Counted from the first letter of the stretch, positions 26,009 to 35,257 are shown. The stretch: DNA of 64,000 nucleotides from Streptosporangium canum (GCF_900113865.1 NZ_FOQY01000027.1:55179-119178); one strand, 5' to 3'. Notes: a model not told the origin generated them from the letters alone. Program-made: numbers and translations.

Positions 26009-26078
26009 GGCGCGACCTTTCACAGGAAAGGGAGGAACACCCTCAGGCTTTCGGTTCCGTCCCCTTCCGACCACGCCC

Positions 26079-26121
26079 CGTTCCGTGAGATGGAACCGGA
26101 AGGGTTCCATCTCACGGAACG
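26079..26121. promoter_or_regulatory. Perfect 19-bp inverted repeat: paired GTTCC-N7-GGAAC sites / hairpin
   Basis: The arms 26079-26097 and 26103-26121 are perfectly complementary with a 5-base loop (GGAAG). Each arm contains a 17-mer GTTCCGTGAGATGGAAC (26080-26096) or its complement (26104-26120), matching a palindrome at the IclR gene in 15 of 17 bases. The element is 5 bp past the kynU stop and 71 bp upstream of the LVIVD start. It could be both the kynU terminator (no T run) and a double IclR operator for the LVIVD gene. Confidence 0.65.
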
Positions 26122-26126
26122 CCGGC

Positions 26127-27350
26127 TCAGGTGACGGCCAGGCGCCGCTGGTACCGCTCGTCGCGCCAGCGCTCCTTCTCCAGCACCTCGGCCAGCGTGG
26201 CGACCGCGTCGTAGACGTCGGCGAAACCGATGTAGAGCGGGGCGAAGCCGAAGCGCAGGATGTCGGGGGCGCGGAAGTCCCCATGGACGCCGCGGTCGAT
26301 CAGCGCGCGCATGACCGGGTAGCCGTCGGGGTGGCGGAGGCTGACCTGGCTGCCGCGGCGCTCCGGGTCCCGGGGGGTGACCAGCTCAAGCCCGTACGGC
26401 GCGCGGAGCTCATCGGCCAGGTCGATGAAGAGCGACGTCAGGGCCACGCTCTTGGCCCGGACCTGCTCCAGGTCCACCCGTTCCCAGATGTCCAGCGACG
26501 CGTTGAGCGGGGCGTAGGACAGCACGTGCGGGGTGCTCACCGCGAAGCGCCGGATACCCTCCGCGGGACGGTAGCCCGGCTCGAACGCGAACGGCGCCGC
26601 GTGGCCGTGCCAGCCGGTCAGCATGTGCTCGGCCCGGTCGTGGTGCCGCGGGTTGACGTAGACGAACGCGGGAGCCCCCGGGCCGGCGTTGAGATATTTG
26701 TAGGTGCAGCCGACCGCGAAGTCGGCCGCCGACATGTCGACCTGGAAGGCGCCGGCGCTGTGGCACAGGTCCCAGATCATCAACGCGCCCGCCGCCTGCA
26801 CCTTCGCGGTCACCGCGGCGGTGTCGTGGCGCTCTCCGGTCCGGTAGTCCACCTCCGACATCAGCACGCAGGCGACGTCGTCGCCCAGCACCTCGTCGAG
26901 GACCCCGATGTCGCGCACCTCGTAGCCGCCCAGCGCCTTGACGAGGCCCTCGACCATGTAGCGGTCGGTCGGGAAGTTGGCCAGGTCGGAGATGATCACC
27001 CGGCGGCCGGGGCGGAGGCCCAGGGCGGCCGAGACCGCCTTGACGATGGCGATCGAGGTGCTCTCGCCCACCACCACCTGTCCGGGGCCCGCGCCGATCA
27101 GCGGGGCCAGGCGGTCGCCGGTGGTCAGCGGCAGGTCGAACCAGCCGGCGGAGTTCCAGCCGCCGACCAGTTGCCGGCCCCACTCCTCCTCCACGACACG
27201 CGCCGTGGCGGCCACGGCCGCACCGGGCATGGCGCCGAGCGAGTTCCCGACCAGATAGATCGTCCCGTCGGGCAGGACGAACTCGTCCCTGAGGTGCTTG
27301 AGGGGGTCGTCCGCGTCGAGGGCGACGCAGTCCGCGCGGCTGATGGTCAC
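26127..27350 (-). CDS. kynU: Kynureninase
   Basis: 407 residues, normal length. It is a fold-type I PLP enzyme: LVGNSLGAMP near the start, WNSAGWFDLP, GESTSIAIVKAV (phosphate-binding region), IWDLCHSAGAFQVDM (PLP-contacting Asp) and CTYKYLNAGPGAP with the Schiff-base lysine near residue 217. It cleaves kynurenine or 3-hydroxykynurenine to anthranilate or 3-hydroxyanthranilate plus alanine; the latter is the substrate of the adjacent pathway. The GTG start at 27350 follows GGGAGA. A GTTCC-N7-GGAAC site lies 73 bp upstream, inside the end of the ABC gene. No tryptophan dioxygenase or kynurenine monooxygenase is in the window. Confidence 0.95.
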   Translation of the reverse strand: MTISRADCVALDADDPLKHLRDEFVLPDGTIYLVGNSLGAMPGAAVAATARVVEEEWGRQLVGGWNSAGWFDLPLTTGDRLAPLIGAGPGQVVVGESTSIAIVKAVSAALGLRPGRRVIISDLANFPTDRYMVEGLVKALGGYEVRDIGVLDEVLGDDVACVLMSEVDYRTGERHDTAAVTAKVQAAGALMIWDLCHSAGAFQVDMSAADFAVGCTYKYLNAGPGAPAFVYVNPRHHDRAEHMLTGWHGHAAPFAFEPGYRPAEGIRRFAVSTPHVLSYAPLNASLDIWERVDLEQVRAKSVALTSLFIDLADELRAPYGLELVTPRDPERRGSQVSLRHPDGYPVMRALIDRGVHGDFRAPDILRFGFAPLYIGFADVYDAVATLAEVLEKERWRDERYQRRLAVT

Positions 27351-27387
27351 GAATCATCTCCCGGTCAGGTGCTTACCAGCCTCTCCA

Positions 27388-28152
27388 TCATCCGGCATCG
27401 GCGAAGGTCAGAGCATCGGAAGGTTCCGGGACATGGAACTTCCGCTCGACATGGCGGGCCGGACGGCGCCGGACCCGCCAGGCGGGGACCGTGATCTGCT
27501 CGGGCCGTTCGAGCGTCGTGACGTGTGAGGCCACGGCCGCCACGGCGTCCCGGTCGCAGCCGGTCAGCACCACGGTCAGCCCGGCGGGCAGCCCCCGGAG
27601 CAGATCCGCGAAACGGACGCGCTCCCCGGCGGTCATCCCGGCCATCGGCTCGTCCAGCAGCAGCAGCCGGGGCCGCGAGGCCAGCGCCACGGCGATCTCC
27701 AGCCTGCGGCGGGCTCCCGGCGGCAACCGGTCGGTCGCCTCGCCGGCCTGCTCGGCGAGACCCGCGGCCCGGAGCAGGTCGAGCACCTCGACCGTCAGGG
27801 CGTGCCGCCGGTCCTGCGGGGGCGGGACGGGCCGCCCGCCGCGGCCGTGCGCGCCCAGCGCCATCGCCACGTGCTCCACGCAGGTCAACCCGGCCACGGC
27901 GGTGCCGTGCTGGAAGGTCCTGGCGATGCCGGGCCGGCGGCTCTCCGGCAGGTCGGTGACGTCGTGCCCGTCGTACTCGACGCGGCCCCCGGTCGGCCGG
28001 ATCACCCCGGCGATGAGCCGCATCACCGTGGACTTGCCGGACCCGGGCGGTCCGACCAGCCCGCGGCGCTCGCCCCGGCGGACCGCCAGGTCCATCCCGT
28101 CCACGGCCTTGACCGTGCCGAAGCGCATCGTCACCCGGTGCAGCGACAGCAC
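27388..28152 (-). CDS. LivG-like ABC transporter ATPase with degenerate signature motif
   Basis: 254 residues with the fold of branched-chain amino acid transporter ATPases. Walker A GPPGSGKST (about 37-45), the Q-loop glutamine in RTFQHG and Walker B LLLLDEP are intact. The ABC signature, normally LSGGQ, is LPPGARR, and the switch-loop histidine expected after Walker B is absent (VVLTGCDRDA). ATP hydrolysis may be impaired. No permease, second ATPase or binding protein is nearby. It lies 4 bp after the ACMSD gene and before kynU; it could serve uptake of kynurenine or aromatic acids with distant partners. Its last codons contain a possible IclR operator. Confidence 0.85.
   Translation of the reverse strand: MLSLHRVTMRFGTVKAVDGMDLAVRRGERRGLVGPPGSGKSTVMRLIAGVIRPTGGRVEYDGHDVTDLPESRRPGIARTFQHGTAVAGLTCVEHVAMALGAHGRGGRPVPPPQDRRHALTVEVLDLLRAAGLAEQAGEATDRLPPGARRRLEIAVALASRPRLLLLDEPMAGMTAGERVRFADLLRGLPAGLTVVLTGCDRDAVAAVASHVTTLERPEQITVPAWRVRRRPARHVERKFHVPEPSDALTFADAG
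27423..27439. promoter_or_regulatory. GTTCC-N7-GGAAC palindrome before kynU
   Basis: The 17-mer GTTCCGGGACATGGAAC lies in the last codons of the ABC gene, 73 bp upstream of the kynU start. It shares the symmetric GTTCC/GGAAC arms and several centre bases with the sites at 26080, 26104 and 35294. Its minus-strand form is GTTCCATGTCCCGGAAC. A secondary IclR-controlled promoter for kynU is a reasonable reading. Confidence 0.5.
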
Positions 28153-28156
28153 GGGG

Positions 28157-29128
28157 TCACCGGCCGAGGAACCGGGCGGCGTTGCCGCCGAGCAGCTTGG
28201 CGCGGGCGCCGTCGGAGAGGAACCCGGCCCCCCGGATCAGCGATCCCGCCGGTGACTCGCCCAGCGGGTAGGGGAAGTCGGAGCCGAGCATGACGCGGTC
28301 CTCCCCCATCGTGTCCACCAGCAGCCGCAGCGCCCGCTCGTCGAACACGACCGAGTCCACGCTGAAGCGCTCCAGGTAGGCGGAGGGCGGGAACTCCGAG
28401 ACCCCGACGAGGTCGTTACGGCGGTGCCAGGCGTTCTCGAAGCGGCCGAGCCAGAAGGCGAACGAGCCGCCGCCGTGCGCGAAGCAGATCCTCAGGGAGT
28501 CCGGCACCCGGTCGAAGACGCCGCCCAGGATCAGGGCGAGCACCGACAGGTGCGTCTCGGCGGGCATGCCGACCAGCCACTGGGCCATCCAGCGCCGCAG
28601 CCGGGGACCGTCCGGCATGTCCCACGGGTGGACGAAGACGGGCGCGCCCACCGCCGCGCAGTGCTGGAGGAACTGGACGATCCCCTCGTCGTCGAGGTCA
28701 CGGTCGCCGACGTGGTTGCCGATCTCGACGCCCGCGTGCCCGGCGGCCAGGCAGCGGTCCAGCTCGGCGCAGGCCAGGTCGGGGTCCTGGAGCGGCACCT
28801 GGCAGAACGGCACCAGCCGCTCGGACGCGCAGATCTCCAGCGCCAGGTCGTTGAAGACCCTGGCGACCCCGGCGGCCTGCGCCGCCGGGCGTTCGTAGGA
28901 GAAGAACACCGGTGTCGGCGAGACGACCTGGACGTCCACCCCGTCGGCGTCCATCTGCTCCAGGCGGGCCGAGGGGTTCCAGCAGTCGTCCTGGATCCGC
29001 CGGAACTCCCGGTCGCCGAGCAGGATCATGGCCTCCCGCTCGGACTCCACCCGGAGCCGGGGCGCCCCCGGCCAGCCGAGGTCCGGCCAGCCCTTGGGGA
29101 CGTGGTGCGTGTGGACATCAATGATCAA
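28157..29128 (-). CDS. nbaD: 2-amino-3-carboxymuconate-6-semialdehyde decarboxylase (ACMSD)
   Basis: 323 residues of the amidohydrolase TIM-barrel superfamily. The metal motif HTH is in MIIDVHTHHVP; further ligands are expected in FVHPWDMP, FAHGGGSFAFW and the Asp of GSDFPYPLGE. ACMSD removes CO2 from the ring-cleavage product of 3-hydroxyanthranilate to give 2-aminomuconate semialdehyde, preventing spontaneous closure to quinolinate. The gene follows the 3-hydroxyanthranilate dioxygenase with a 3-bp gap, in the order seen in nba-type operons. Confidence 0.93.
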   Translation of the reverse strand: MIIDVHTHHVPKGWPDLGWPGAPRLRVESEREAMILLGDREFRRIQDDCWNPSARLEQMDADGVDVQVVSPTPVFFSYERPAAQAAGVARVFNDLALEICASERLVPFCQVPLQDPDLACAELDRCLAAGHAGVEIGNHVGDRDLDDEGIVQFLQHCAAVGAPVFVHPWDMPDGPRLRRWMAQWLVGMPAETHLSVLALILGGVFDRVPDSLRICFAHGGGSFAFWLGRFENAWHRRNDLVGVSEFPPSAYLERFSVDSVVFDERALRLLVDTMGEDRVMLGSDFPYPLGESPAGSLIRGAGFLSDGARAKLLGGNAARFLGR

Positions 29129-29131
29129 GGG

Positions 29132-29647
29132 TTATCCCTTGCCCGGGTGCAGCGCGCCGCAGTCGTCGCAGGTGCGGGCCTTCTCGTCGTCGTAGAAGGC
29201 CTGGAAGATCGGCGGCAGGTCGGCCACGATGTCGCGGACCTGGAGCTCGACCTCGTGGACCACGGCGCTGCACTCCTGGCAGTACCACCGGAACTTCTCC
29301 AGCACGCCCTCCGGCCTGATCCGCTCCACCAGGAAGCCGACCGACCCCTCCTCGGGACGCTGCGGCGAGTGCGGCATGTTCGGCGGGAGCAGCCACATCT
29401 GGCCCTCGCGGACGTGGACGGTGTCCGGCCCCTCGGGTGTCATGACGTTGATGTGCATGTTGCCGCGGACCTGGTAGAAGAGCTCCTCGTACGGGTCGAC
29501 GTGGAAGTCGGTCCGCGCGTTCGGGCCGCCGACGACCATCACGATGAGGTCGCTGGAGTCCTCAAAAATGATCTTGTTGCCGACCGGCGGCTTGAGCAGG
29601 TGGGCGTGCTCGTCGATCCACTTGTTGAAGTCGATGGGGGGGATCAC
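29132..29647 (-). CDS. nbaC: 3-hydroxyanthranilate 3,4-dioxygenase
   Basis: 171 residues, bacterial cupin type. The Fe(II) ligands line up as His49, Glu55 and His93 ([12 protein letters not shown] and NMPHSPQRP). The C-terminal rubredoxin-like iron site is present as WYCQEC and CDDCGALHP (four Cys). It opens the ring of 3-hydroxyanthranilate with O2 to 2-amino-3-carboxymuconate semialdehyde. The GTG start at 29647 follows GGAGCGACA and overlaps the stop of the deaminase gene (GTGA). Confidence 0.95.
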   Translation of the reverse strand: MIPPIDFNKWIDEHAHLLKPPVGNKIIFEDSSDLIVMVVGGPNARTDFHVDPYEELFYQVRGNMHINVMTPEGPDTVHVREGQMWLLPPNMPHSPQRPEEGSVGFLVERIRPEGVLEKFRWYCQECSAVVHEVELQVRDIVADLPPIFQAFYDDEKARTCDDCGALHPGKG

Positions 29648-30066
29648 TGTCGCTCCTCCGGTCGGTGGGCCACGGCCTGAATCTCGATGAGCAGGTGGGG
29701 GTGGGGCAGTTGGTGGACGGCCACGGTGGTGCGGGTCGGACCGGCCTCGTCGAAGTACTCCGCGTAGACCGCGTTGTAGCCGCCGAAGTCGTTCATGTTC
29801 ACCAGGTAGGCGGTGATCTGGACGAGATCGCTCAGGTCGGCCCCGGCCGCCTTGAGGATGTCGCCGATGTTCTCTATCACGGCCCGGGTCTGCTCGGCGA
29901 TGTCGAGCGTGACCGTGCCGAACTCGTCGGCCGCGGCTCCGGCGATCGTGTTGTCCGGCCTGCGGGAGCTGGTGCCGGACACGTAGAGGAAGTCTCCGGC
30001 CCGCTTGACGTGCGGGAACCTCCCGCGCGGGGTGGCCTTCCCCTTGATGACGAGCCCGTCGGTCAC
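29644..30066 (-). CDS. nbaF: 2-aminomuconate deaminase, RidA/YjgF family
   Basis: 140 residues with RidA-family features: [60 protein letters not shown] and the C-terminal [14 protein letters not shown]. In this operon it would hydrolyse 2-aminomuconate to 4-oxalocrotonate plus ammonia, as NbaF/AmnD does. The GTG start at 30066 overlaps the preceding stop (GTGA). Family is sure; reaction is inferred from the pathway. Confidence 0.9.
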   Translation of the reverse strand: MTDGLVIKGKATPRGRFPHVKRAGDFLYVSGTSSRRPDNTIAGAAADEFGTVTLDIAEQTRAVIENIGDILKAAGADLSDLVQITAYLVNMNDFGGYNAVYAEYFDEAGPTRTTVAVHQLPHPHLLIEIQAVAHRPEERQ

Positions 30067-30830
30067 GGCTGCCCCCCGGACGCGGTGAAGGAGACCGAGC
30101 CCAGGTGCTGGATCTCCGCTCTGACATGGGCTCCGGGGGCCAGCGGCTCGGCGGGCGTGGCGGCGCCGGCGAGCAGGATCCACCCGGGCTCCAGGACCAC
30201 CCCGTTCGCCCCGGCGAGGCGCGCGGCCTCCGCGACGGCCCGGCGCGGGTCTCCCAGGACGGCGCCGGTGGACCCGGTCTGGACGGGGCGGCCGTCGATC
30301 TCGAAGACGACGCCGAGGTTCCATCGGGCGGGATCGTAGGGCTGCCACGGGCCGACCACGTAACCGGCGGCCGAGGTGTTGTCGGCGATCACGTCCGGCA
30401 GGGAGAACCGGAAGTTCTCGTAGCGCGAGTCGATGACCTCGATGCCGGGGGCGACCGCGGCGACGGCGCCGGGCGCGAGGGCGTCGGCGACCGTGGCGAT
30501 GCGGCGGCCGATCAGGTAGACGACCTCCGGCTCGACACGGGGATGGATGTAGCCCGATATATCGGCGTATGAGCCGTCAAGGATGGCCGACGACTCCGGA
30601 ACACGACCGAAGATCACGTCATGCACGCCCATCTGGCGGCGCTTGCCCTCGCTGGTGAAGCCCAGCTTCACCCCCGACAGCCGGTCGCCCCGCTCCAGCC
30701 GGAGCCGGAGCAGCTCCTCCTGGACCCGGTAGGCGGCGGTCACGTCATAGCCCTGCTCGGGCTGCGGCACCGCGCGGGCGGTGCGGGCTGCCTCGTCCAG
30801 CACGGCGGCGAGCTTGTGGATGTCGGTCAC
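30063..30830 (-). CDS. nbaG: 4-oxalocrotonate decarboxylase (hydratase/decarboxylase family)
   Basis: 255 residues of the 2-keto-4-pentenoate hydratase/4-oxalocrotonate decarboxylase family. Metal-ligand region [12 protein letters not shown]; active-site region [40 protein letters not shown]. It would decarboxylate 4-oxalocrotonate to 2-hydroxypenta-2,4-dienoate. It is distinct from the paralogous hydratase at 32971-33768. The GTG start at 30830 follows GGAGGGGA and overlaps the stop of the second 27-codon mini-ORF as GTGA. Confidence 0.88.
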   Translation of the reverse strand: MTDIHKLAAVLDEAARTARAVPQPEQGYDVTAAYRVQEELLRLRLERGDRLSGVKLGFTSEGKRRQMGVHDVIFGRVPESSAILDGSYADISGYIHPRVEPEVVYLIGRRIATVADALAPGAVAAVAPGIEVIDSRYENFRFSLPDVIADNTSAAGYVVGPWQPYDPARWNLGVVFEIDGRPVQTGSTGAVLGDPRRAVAEAARLAGANGVVLEPGWILLAGAATPAEPLAPGAHVRAEIQHLGSVSFTASGGQP

Positions 30831-30910
30831 GGGGTCCCCTCCTCCCTGACGGAGCCGGGAACACCGGACGCGGAGCCTTCCCCGCGGCCGGAGCCGAATG
30901 CCTTCCTCAC
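30827..30910 (-). CDS. Mini-ORF 2 (27 codons), coupled to nbaG
   Basis: GTG 30910 opens 27 codons ([19 protein letters not shown]...) ending TGA 30829-30827, which overlaps the nbaG start (GTGA). A GGAGGAG site precedes it. It is the second copy of a tandem pair, differing from copy 1 at the start codon and two or three residues. The end of the ORF carries the ribosome site of nbaG (GGAGGGGACC). It may act as a coupling leader rather than a stable protein. Base-level reading of the overlap is exact; function is inferred. Confidence 0.45.
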   Translation of the reverse strand: MRKAFGSGRGEGSASGVPGSVREEGTP

Positions 30911-30990
30911 GGGGTCTCCTCCTCCCTGACGGAGCCGGGAACACCGGACGCGGAGCCTTCCCTGCGGCCGGAGCCGAATGCCTTCCTCAT
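30831..30990. repeat. 80-bp tandem duplication between nbaI and nbaG
   Basis: Unit 1 is 30831-30910 and unit 2 is 30911-30990; they differ at about four bases. A third partial match (GAGGTTCCCT against GGGGTCCCCT) follows at 30991, which is the end of nbaI. Each unit has a ribosome site, start and stop, so the duplication keeps translation coupled. The duplication fills the whole gap between two pathway genes in an operon whose other junctions overlap or nearly touch. Confidence 0.85.
30907..30990 (-). CDS. Mini-ORF 1 (27 codons), coupled to nbaI
   Basis: ATG 30990 overlaps the nbaI stop as ATGA and opens 27 codons ([19 protein letters not shown]...), ending TGA 30909-30907, which overlaps the GTG of mini-ORF 2. 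The ribosome site is the GAGGGAACC at the end of nbaI. The peptide is basic, then Gly/Ser-rich with an acidic tail. No homology is recognised. Together with mini-ORF 2 it forms an unbroken chain nbaI-mini1-mini2-nbaG with RTGA at every joint. Confidence 0.45.
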   Translation of the reverse strand: MRKAFGSGRREGSASGVPGSVREEETP

Positions 30991-32000
30991 GAGGTTCCCT
31001 CCGCGCGTGCCAGGTCCAGTGCGATGTCCACGATCATGTCCTCCTGGCCGCCGACCATCCGGCGGCGGCCCGCCTCGGTCAGGATGGTCCGGGTGTCGAC
31101 CCCGTAGCGCGCCGACGCCGCCTCGGCGTGCCGCAGGAAGCTGGAGTAGACCCCGGCGTAGCCCAGCGTCAGCGTCTCCCGGTCCACCCGGACCGGCCGG
31201 TCCTGCAGCGGCCTGATCAGGTCGTCGGCCGCGTCCATCAGGGCGTGCAGGTCACAGCCGTGCTCCCAGCCCATCAGGTCGGCCACCGCGACGAACACCT
31301 CGATCGGGCAGTTGCCCGCGCCCGCGCCCATCCCGGCGAGGGAGGCGTCCACCCGGCAGGTGCCGTTCTCCACGGCCACGACCGAGTTCGCCACGCCCAG
31401 TCCCAGGTTGTGGTGGGCGTGGATGCCGATCTCGGTGCCCTCGTCGAGCACCGAGCGGTAGGCGCGGACCCGGTCCCGGACCCCGTCCATGGTCAGCCGG
31501 CCGCCGGAGTCGGTCACGTAGACGCACTGCGCGCCGTACGACTCCATGAGCTTGGCCTGCCGCGCCAGCTCGTCGGCCGGCGCCATGTGGGACATCATCA
31601 GGAAGCCGGCGACGTCCATGCCGAGCTCGCGCGCGGTGGCGATGTGCTGGGCGGAGATGTCGGCCTCGGTGCAGTGGGTGGCGACCCGGACCGAGGTCAC
31701 GCCGAGCGCGTGGGCTCGCCTGAGGTCGTGGATGGTGCCGATGCCGGGCAGCAGCAGCGTCGTCAGCCGCGCCCGCCGTACGGCTCCCGCGACCGCCTCG
31801 ATCCACTCGTCGTCGGTGTGCGCGCCCGCGCCGTAGTTGAAGCTGCCCCCCGCGAGACCGTCGCCGTGGGCGATCTCGATGGCCGCCACGCCGGCGGCGT
31901 CCAGCGCGGCGGCGATCTCGGCGGCCTGGGCCGTGGTGTAGCGGTGCCGGATGGCGTGCATGCCGTCCCGCAACGTCACGTCCTGGACGTAGAGCCTCAC
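30987..32000 (-). CDS. nbaI: 4-hydroxy-2-oxovalerate aldolase
   Basis: 337 residues of the DmpG/MhpE HMGL-type TIM barrel. [13 protein letters not shown] holds the catalytic Arg and metal Asp; HAHHNLGLG supplies metal-binding His residues; the C-terminal helical domain ([20 protein letters not shown]) contacts the dehydrogenase partner. It splits 4-hydroxy-2-oxovalerate to pyruvate and acetaldehyde and forms a channelling complex with the next enzyme. GTG start at 32000 overlaps the nbaJ stop (GTGA). Confidence 0.95.
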   Translation of the reverse strand: MRLYVQDVTLRDGMHAIRHRYTTAQAAEIAAALDAAGVAAIEIAHGDGLAGGSFNYGAGAHTDDEWIEAVAGAVRRARLTTLLLPGIGTIHDLRRAHALGVTSVRVATHCTEADISAQHIATARELGMDVAGFLMMSHMAPADELARQAKLMESYGAQCVYVTDSGGRLTMDGVRDRVRAYRSVLDEGTEIGIHAHHNLGLGVANSVVAVENGTCRVDASLAGMGAGAGNCPIEVFVAVADLMGWEHGCDLHALMDAADDLIRPLQDRPVRVDRETLTLGYAGVYSSFLRHAEAASARYGVDTRTILTEAGRRRMVGGQEDMIVDIALDLARAEGTS

Positions 32001-32974
32001 GCGCTCACCCCCGTGTCCACAGTCTGTCCGGTACGGCCCGGCAGTTCGGCCAGCCGCTCGGCGGTGCGCAGCGCGGCCGACGTCATGATGTCCAGGTTCC
32101 CCGCGTAGGCGGGCAGGTAGTGGGCCGCGCCCTCCACCTCCAGGAAGACGCTCACCTTGGTCCCGCCGCCCCGCCCGCCGTCGGGCAGCGGTTCGCCCTC
32201 CGGGATCCTCTCGAACTGCACGTCCTGCTTGAGCCGGTAGCCGGGTACGTAGTCGCGGACCTTCTCCACCATGGCCCGTACGGCTCCCGCCACGGCGGCC
32301 TCGTCGCAGTCGCCGACCAGGCAGTAGACCGTGTCACGCATGATCAGCGGCGGCTCGGCCGGGTTGAGGACGATGATCGCCTTCCCTCTGGCGGCCCCGC
32401 CGACCTCCTCGATCGCCCGGGAGGTCGTCTCGGTGAACTCGTCGATGTTGGCGCGGGTGCCGGGGCCGGCCGACCTGGAGGCGATCGAGGCGACGATCTC
32501 GGCGTACCGGACGGGGACCTGCGAGGCCACCGCCGCCACGATCGGGATCGTCGCCTGCCCGCCGCAGGTGACCATGTTGAGGTTCCGCTCGGCGAGATGG
32601 GCGTCCAGGTTGACCGGAGGCACCACGTAGGGCCCGACGGCGGCGGGGGTCAGGTCGATGACCCGCTTGCCGTGCTCGCCGAGCACCCGGTCGTTGTGGA
32701 GGTGCGCCTTCGCCGAGGTGGCGTCGAGGACGACGTCCACGCCGGCGAACCCGGGCAGCCCGACCAGGCCCTCGACCCCCTCGTGGGTGGTCGCCACCCC
32801 GCGCCGGCGGGCGCGGGCGAGGCCGTCGGAGTCGGGGTCGATCCCCGCCATGGCGACGACCTCGACCCGCTTGGACAGCAGTGCCTTGAACATCAGGTCG
32901 GTGCCGATGTTCCCGGAGCCGATGATCGCGATCTTGATCCGCCGTGCGCCCCGGCCGGGCTCGTCGTGGGTCAC
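31997..32974 (-). CDS. nbaJ: Acetaldehyde dehydrogenase, acylating
   Basis: 325 residues, the DmpF/MhpF type. NAD-binding motif [12 protein letters not shown] near residue 17; catalytic cysteine in [12 protein letters not shown] near residue 133; NLDIMTSAA close to the C terminus. It turns acetaldehyde handed over by the aldolase into acetyl-CoA with NAD and CoA. The GTG start at 32974 overlaps the stop of the hydratase (GTGA). The gene order nbaJ-nbaI keeps the two subunits adjacent. Confidence 0.95.
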   Translation of the reverse strand: MTHDEPGRGARRIKIAIIGSGNIGTDLMFKALLSKRVEVVAMAGIDPDSDGLARARRRGVATTHEGVEGLVGLPGFAGVDVVLDATSAKAHLHNDRVLGEHGKRVIDLTPAAVGPYVVPPVNLDAHLAERNLNMVTCGGQATIPIVAAVASQVPVRYAEIVASIASRSAGPGTRANIDEFTETTSRAIEEVGGAARGKAIIVLNPAEPPLIMRDTVYCLVGDCDEAAVAGAVRAMVEKVRDYVPGYRLKQDVQFERIPEGEPLPDGGRGGGTKVSVFLEVEGAAHYLPAYAGNLDIMTSAALRTAERLAELPGRTGQTVDTGVSA

Positions 32975-33768
32975 GAGAAGACCGCCCGCACCGAGCCGAG
33001 GCCGTCGATGGCGACCTCGAACACGTCGCCGGGCTCGACGGCCACCACCGGGCCGAGCGCGCCGGTGAGCACGATGTCCCCGGCGCGCAGCGGGAAGTCC
33101 CTGCCGCCCAGCGCGTTGGCCAGCCAGACGGCGGCGTTGAGCGGATGCCCCATGCAGGACGCGCCCGCGCCGGTGGACACCTCCTGACCGCGCCGGCTCA
33201 TGGTCATCCCGGCCAGGCGCAGGTCCAGACCGGTGAGCGGGACGGGCGTGTTGCCCAGGACGAAGGCGCCGCTGGAGGCGTTGTCGGCGACGGTGTCCAC
33301 GAGCGTGATGTCCCACCCCGCGATCCGGCTGTCCACGATCTCGATCGCGGGCAGCGCGAAGTCGACCGCCCGGATGACCTCGGCCACCGTGAAGGGGCCG
33401 CCCACCAGGTCGCTCTTGAGGACCAGCGCGATCTCGGCCTCGGCCCTGGGCTGCAGGAAACGGCCGGTCGGGATGGGCAGGCCGTCGAGGAAGGCCATGT
33501 CCGCGAAGAGCATGCCGAAGTCCGGCTGGTCCACGCCGAGCTGGCGCTGGACCGCCTGGGAGGTCAGGCCGATCTTCCGCCCGACCAGCCGCCGTCCGTC
33601 GTGCAGCGCCCGCCTGGTGTTGATCTCCTGTACGGCGTAGCCGGTCTCGGCGGTCCGGCCCGGCAGCGTCTCCCGCACCGGCGGGCAGGGCCTGCCGCTC
33701 CGCGCCGCCTCCAGTAACCGGTCGGCCGCCTCGACGAGCACGTCGGTGGCCTCGCTCCACTCAGTCAT
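32971..33768 (-). CDS. nbaH: 2-oxopent-4-enoate hydratase
   Basis: 265 residues, MhpD/DmpE family. [23 protein letters not shown] and the metal-binding [11 protein letters not shown] region are clear, followed by [13 protein letters not shown]. It adds water to 2-hydroxypenta-2,4-dienoate to give 4-hydroxy-2-oxovalerate. The paralogue nbaG (30063-30830) shares the fold but belongs to the decarboxylase branch by order. Its ATG at 33768 overlaps the dehydrogenase stop by 8 bp. Confidence 0.92.
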   Translation of the reverse strand: MTEWSEATDVLVEAADRLLEAARSGRPCPPVRETLPGRTAETGYAVQEINTRRALHDGRRLVGRKIGLTSQAVQRQLGVDQPDFGMLFADMAFLDGLPIPTGRFLQPRAEAEIALVLKSDLVGGPFTVAEVIRAVDFALPAIEIVDSRIAGWDITLVDTVADNASSGAFVLGNTPVPLTGLDLRLAGMTMSRRGQEVSTGAGASCMGHPLNAAVWLANALGGRDFPLRAGDIVLTGALGPVVAVEPGDVFEVAIDGLGSVRAVFS

Positions 33769-35215
33769 GTCCCGGCTCCAGCTTGATCGTGATCGTGGTG
33801 GGTTCGGAGTAGAAGTCCAGCGAGTGCGTGCCGCCCTCGCGGCCGATGCCCGACAGCTTCACCCCGCCGAACGGGGTGCGCAGGTCCCTCAGGTACCAGG
33901 TGTTGACCCAGACCAGTCCGGCCTCCAGCGACCCGGCGACCCGGTGGGCCCGGTTCAGGCTGGAGGTCCAGACCGTCGCCGCCAGGCCGTACTCGCTGTC
34001 GTTGGCCAGCTCGACGGCCTCGGCCTCGGTGTCGAACGGCGTGATATGGCAGACCGGGCCGAAGATCTCCTCCCGGTTCACCCGGGAGTCGCGCGGGAGC
34101 CCGGTCAGCACGGTCGGCTCGACGTAGTAGCCGCCGTCGCGGTCGTCGCCGAAGCGCGGCACGCCGCCTCCCGCCCGGACCTCGGCTCCCTCGTCCTTGG
34201 CCAGCTCGTAGTAGGAGAGCACCTTGTCCCGGTGCTCGGCCGAGATCATCGGCATCATCGTGGTGTCCTCGTCGGCGGGACGCCCGAACTTCAGCCGTCC
34301 CGCCCGCTCGGCCAGCCTCGCGGTGAACTCCTCGAAGACGGACCGCTCCACGTAGAGCCGCTCGGTGCACAGGCAGACCTGGCCGCCGTTGGTGAAGACC
34401 GAGCGCACGCTCCCCTCGACGGCCGCGTCCAGGTCGGCGTCGGCGAAGACCAGCCCGGCGTTCTTGCCGCCCAGCTCGAACGAGACCGGCTTGACCCGGT
34501 CCGCCACGCTCTTCATGATCGTCGATCCGGTACGGCTCTCGCCGGTGAAGGTGACCGCGTCCACGCCCGGGTGCTCCACCAGGAACTGGCCGGTGGAGCC
34601 GCCGCCGAACCCGTGCACGACGTTGAGGACGCCGGGCGGCAGCCCGACCGAGGCGGCGATCTCCGCCAGCACCGCGACCGAGCCCGGCGTGTGCTCGGAG
34701 GGCTTGACCACGATGGTGTTGCCCGCCACGAGCGAGGGGCCGATCTTCCAGGTCGCCAGCAGGAACGGCAGGTTCCACGGCACGATCACCGCCACCACGC
34801 CCAGCGGCCTGCGCACGGTGTAGCTCAGCACGTCCCGCAGGTGGAACGCGCTCTCCGGGCGCTGGGCCGCGATCTCGGCGAAGGACCGGAAGTTGGCCGC
34901 GCCTCGCGGGATGTCCAGCGTGCGGGTCTGCGTGATCGACTTGCCGGTGTCGGCGATCTCCGCGGCCACCAGCTCCTCGAACCGCTCCTCGATCGCGTCG
35001 GCGAGACGGCGCATCCAGGCGGCCCGTTCCGCCACCGGCAGCGCCGCCCATCCCGGCAGGGCCGCGCGGGCGGCGGCGACCGCCCGGTCGACGATGGCCC
35101 GGTCCGCCTCGTGGACCCGGCGGACCGGCTGGCCGGTCACCGGGTCGTGCGTGGCGAACATCGCGCCCTCGGCGACCGGCACCCCACCGATGAAGTGGGT
35201 CACCTGGTCAGACAA
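33761..35215 (-). CDS. nbaE: 2-aminomuconate (2-hydroxymuconate) semialdehyde dehydrogenase
   Basis: 484 residues, aldehyde dehydrogenase superfamily. Cofactor and active-site motifs are complete: [21 protein letters not shown], the general base in [12 protein letters not shown] (about residue 248), the nucleophile in [12 protein letters not shown] (about residue 282) and EIFGPV. In context it oxidises 2-aminomuconate 6-semialdehyde to 2-aminomuconate with NAD. First gene of the leftward operon. It starts with TTG 35215 after GGAGAA. Confidence 0.93.
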   Translation of the reverse strand: MSDQVTHFIGGVPVAEGAMFATHDPVTGQPVRRVHEADRAIVDRAVAAARAALPGWAALPVAERAAWMRRLADAIEERFEELVAAEIADTGKSITQTRTLDIPRGAANFRSFAEIAAQRPESAFHLRDVLSYTVRRPLGVVAVIVPWNLPFLLATWKIGPSLVAGNTIVVKPSEHTPGSVAVLAEIAASVGLPPGVLNVVHGFGGGSTGQFLVEHPGVDAVTFTGESRTGSTIMKSVADRVKPVSFELGGKNAGLVFADADLDAAVEGSVRSVFTNGGQVCLCTERLYVERSVFEEFTARLAERAGRLKFGRPADEDTTMMPMISAEHRDKVLSYYELAKDEGAEVRAGGGVPRFGDDRDGGYYVEPTVLTGLPRDSRVNREEIFGPVCHITPFDTEAEAVELANDSEYGLAATVWTSSLNRAHRVAGSLEAGLVWVNTWYLRDLRTPFGGVKLSGIGREGGTHSLDFYSEPTTITIKLEPGHD

Positions 35216-35257
35216 GACTTCTCCTCAGGGTAGGACCCCTCTTGGTCACTAGATACG

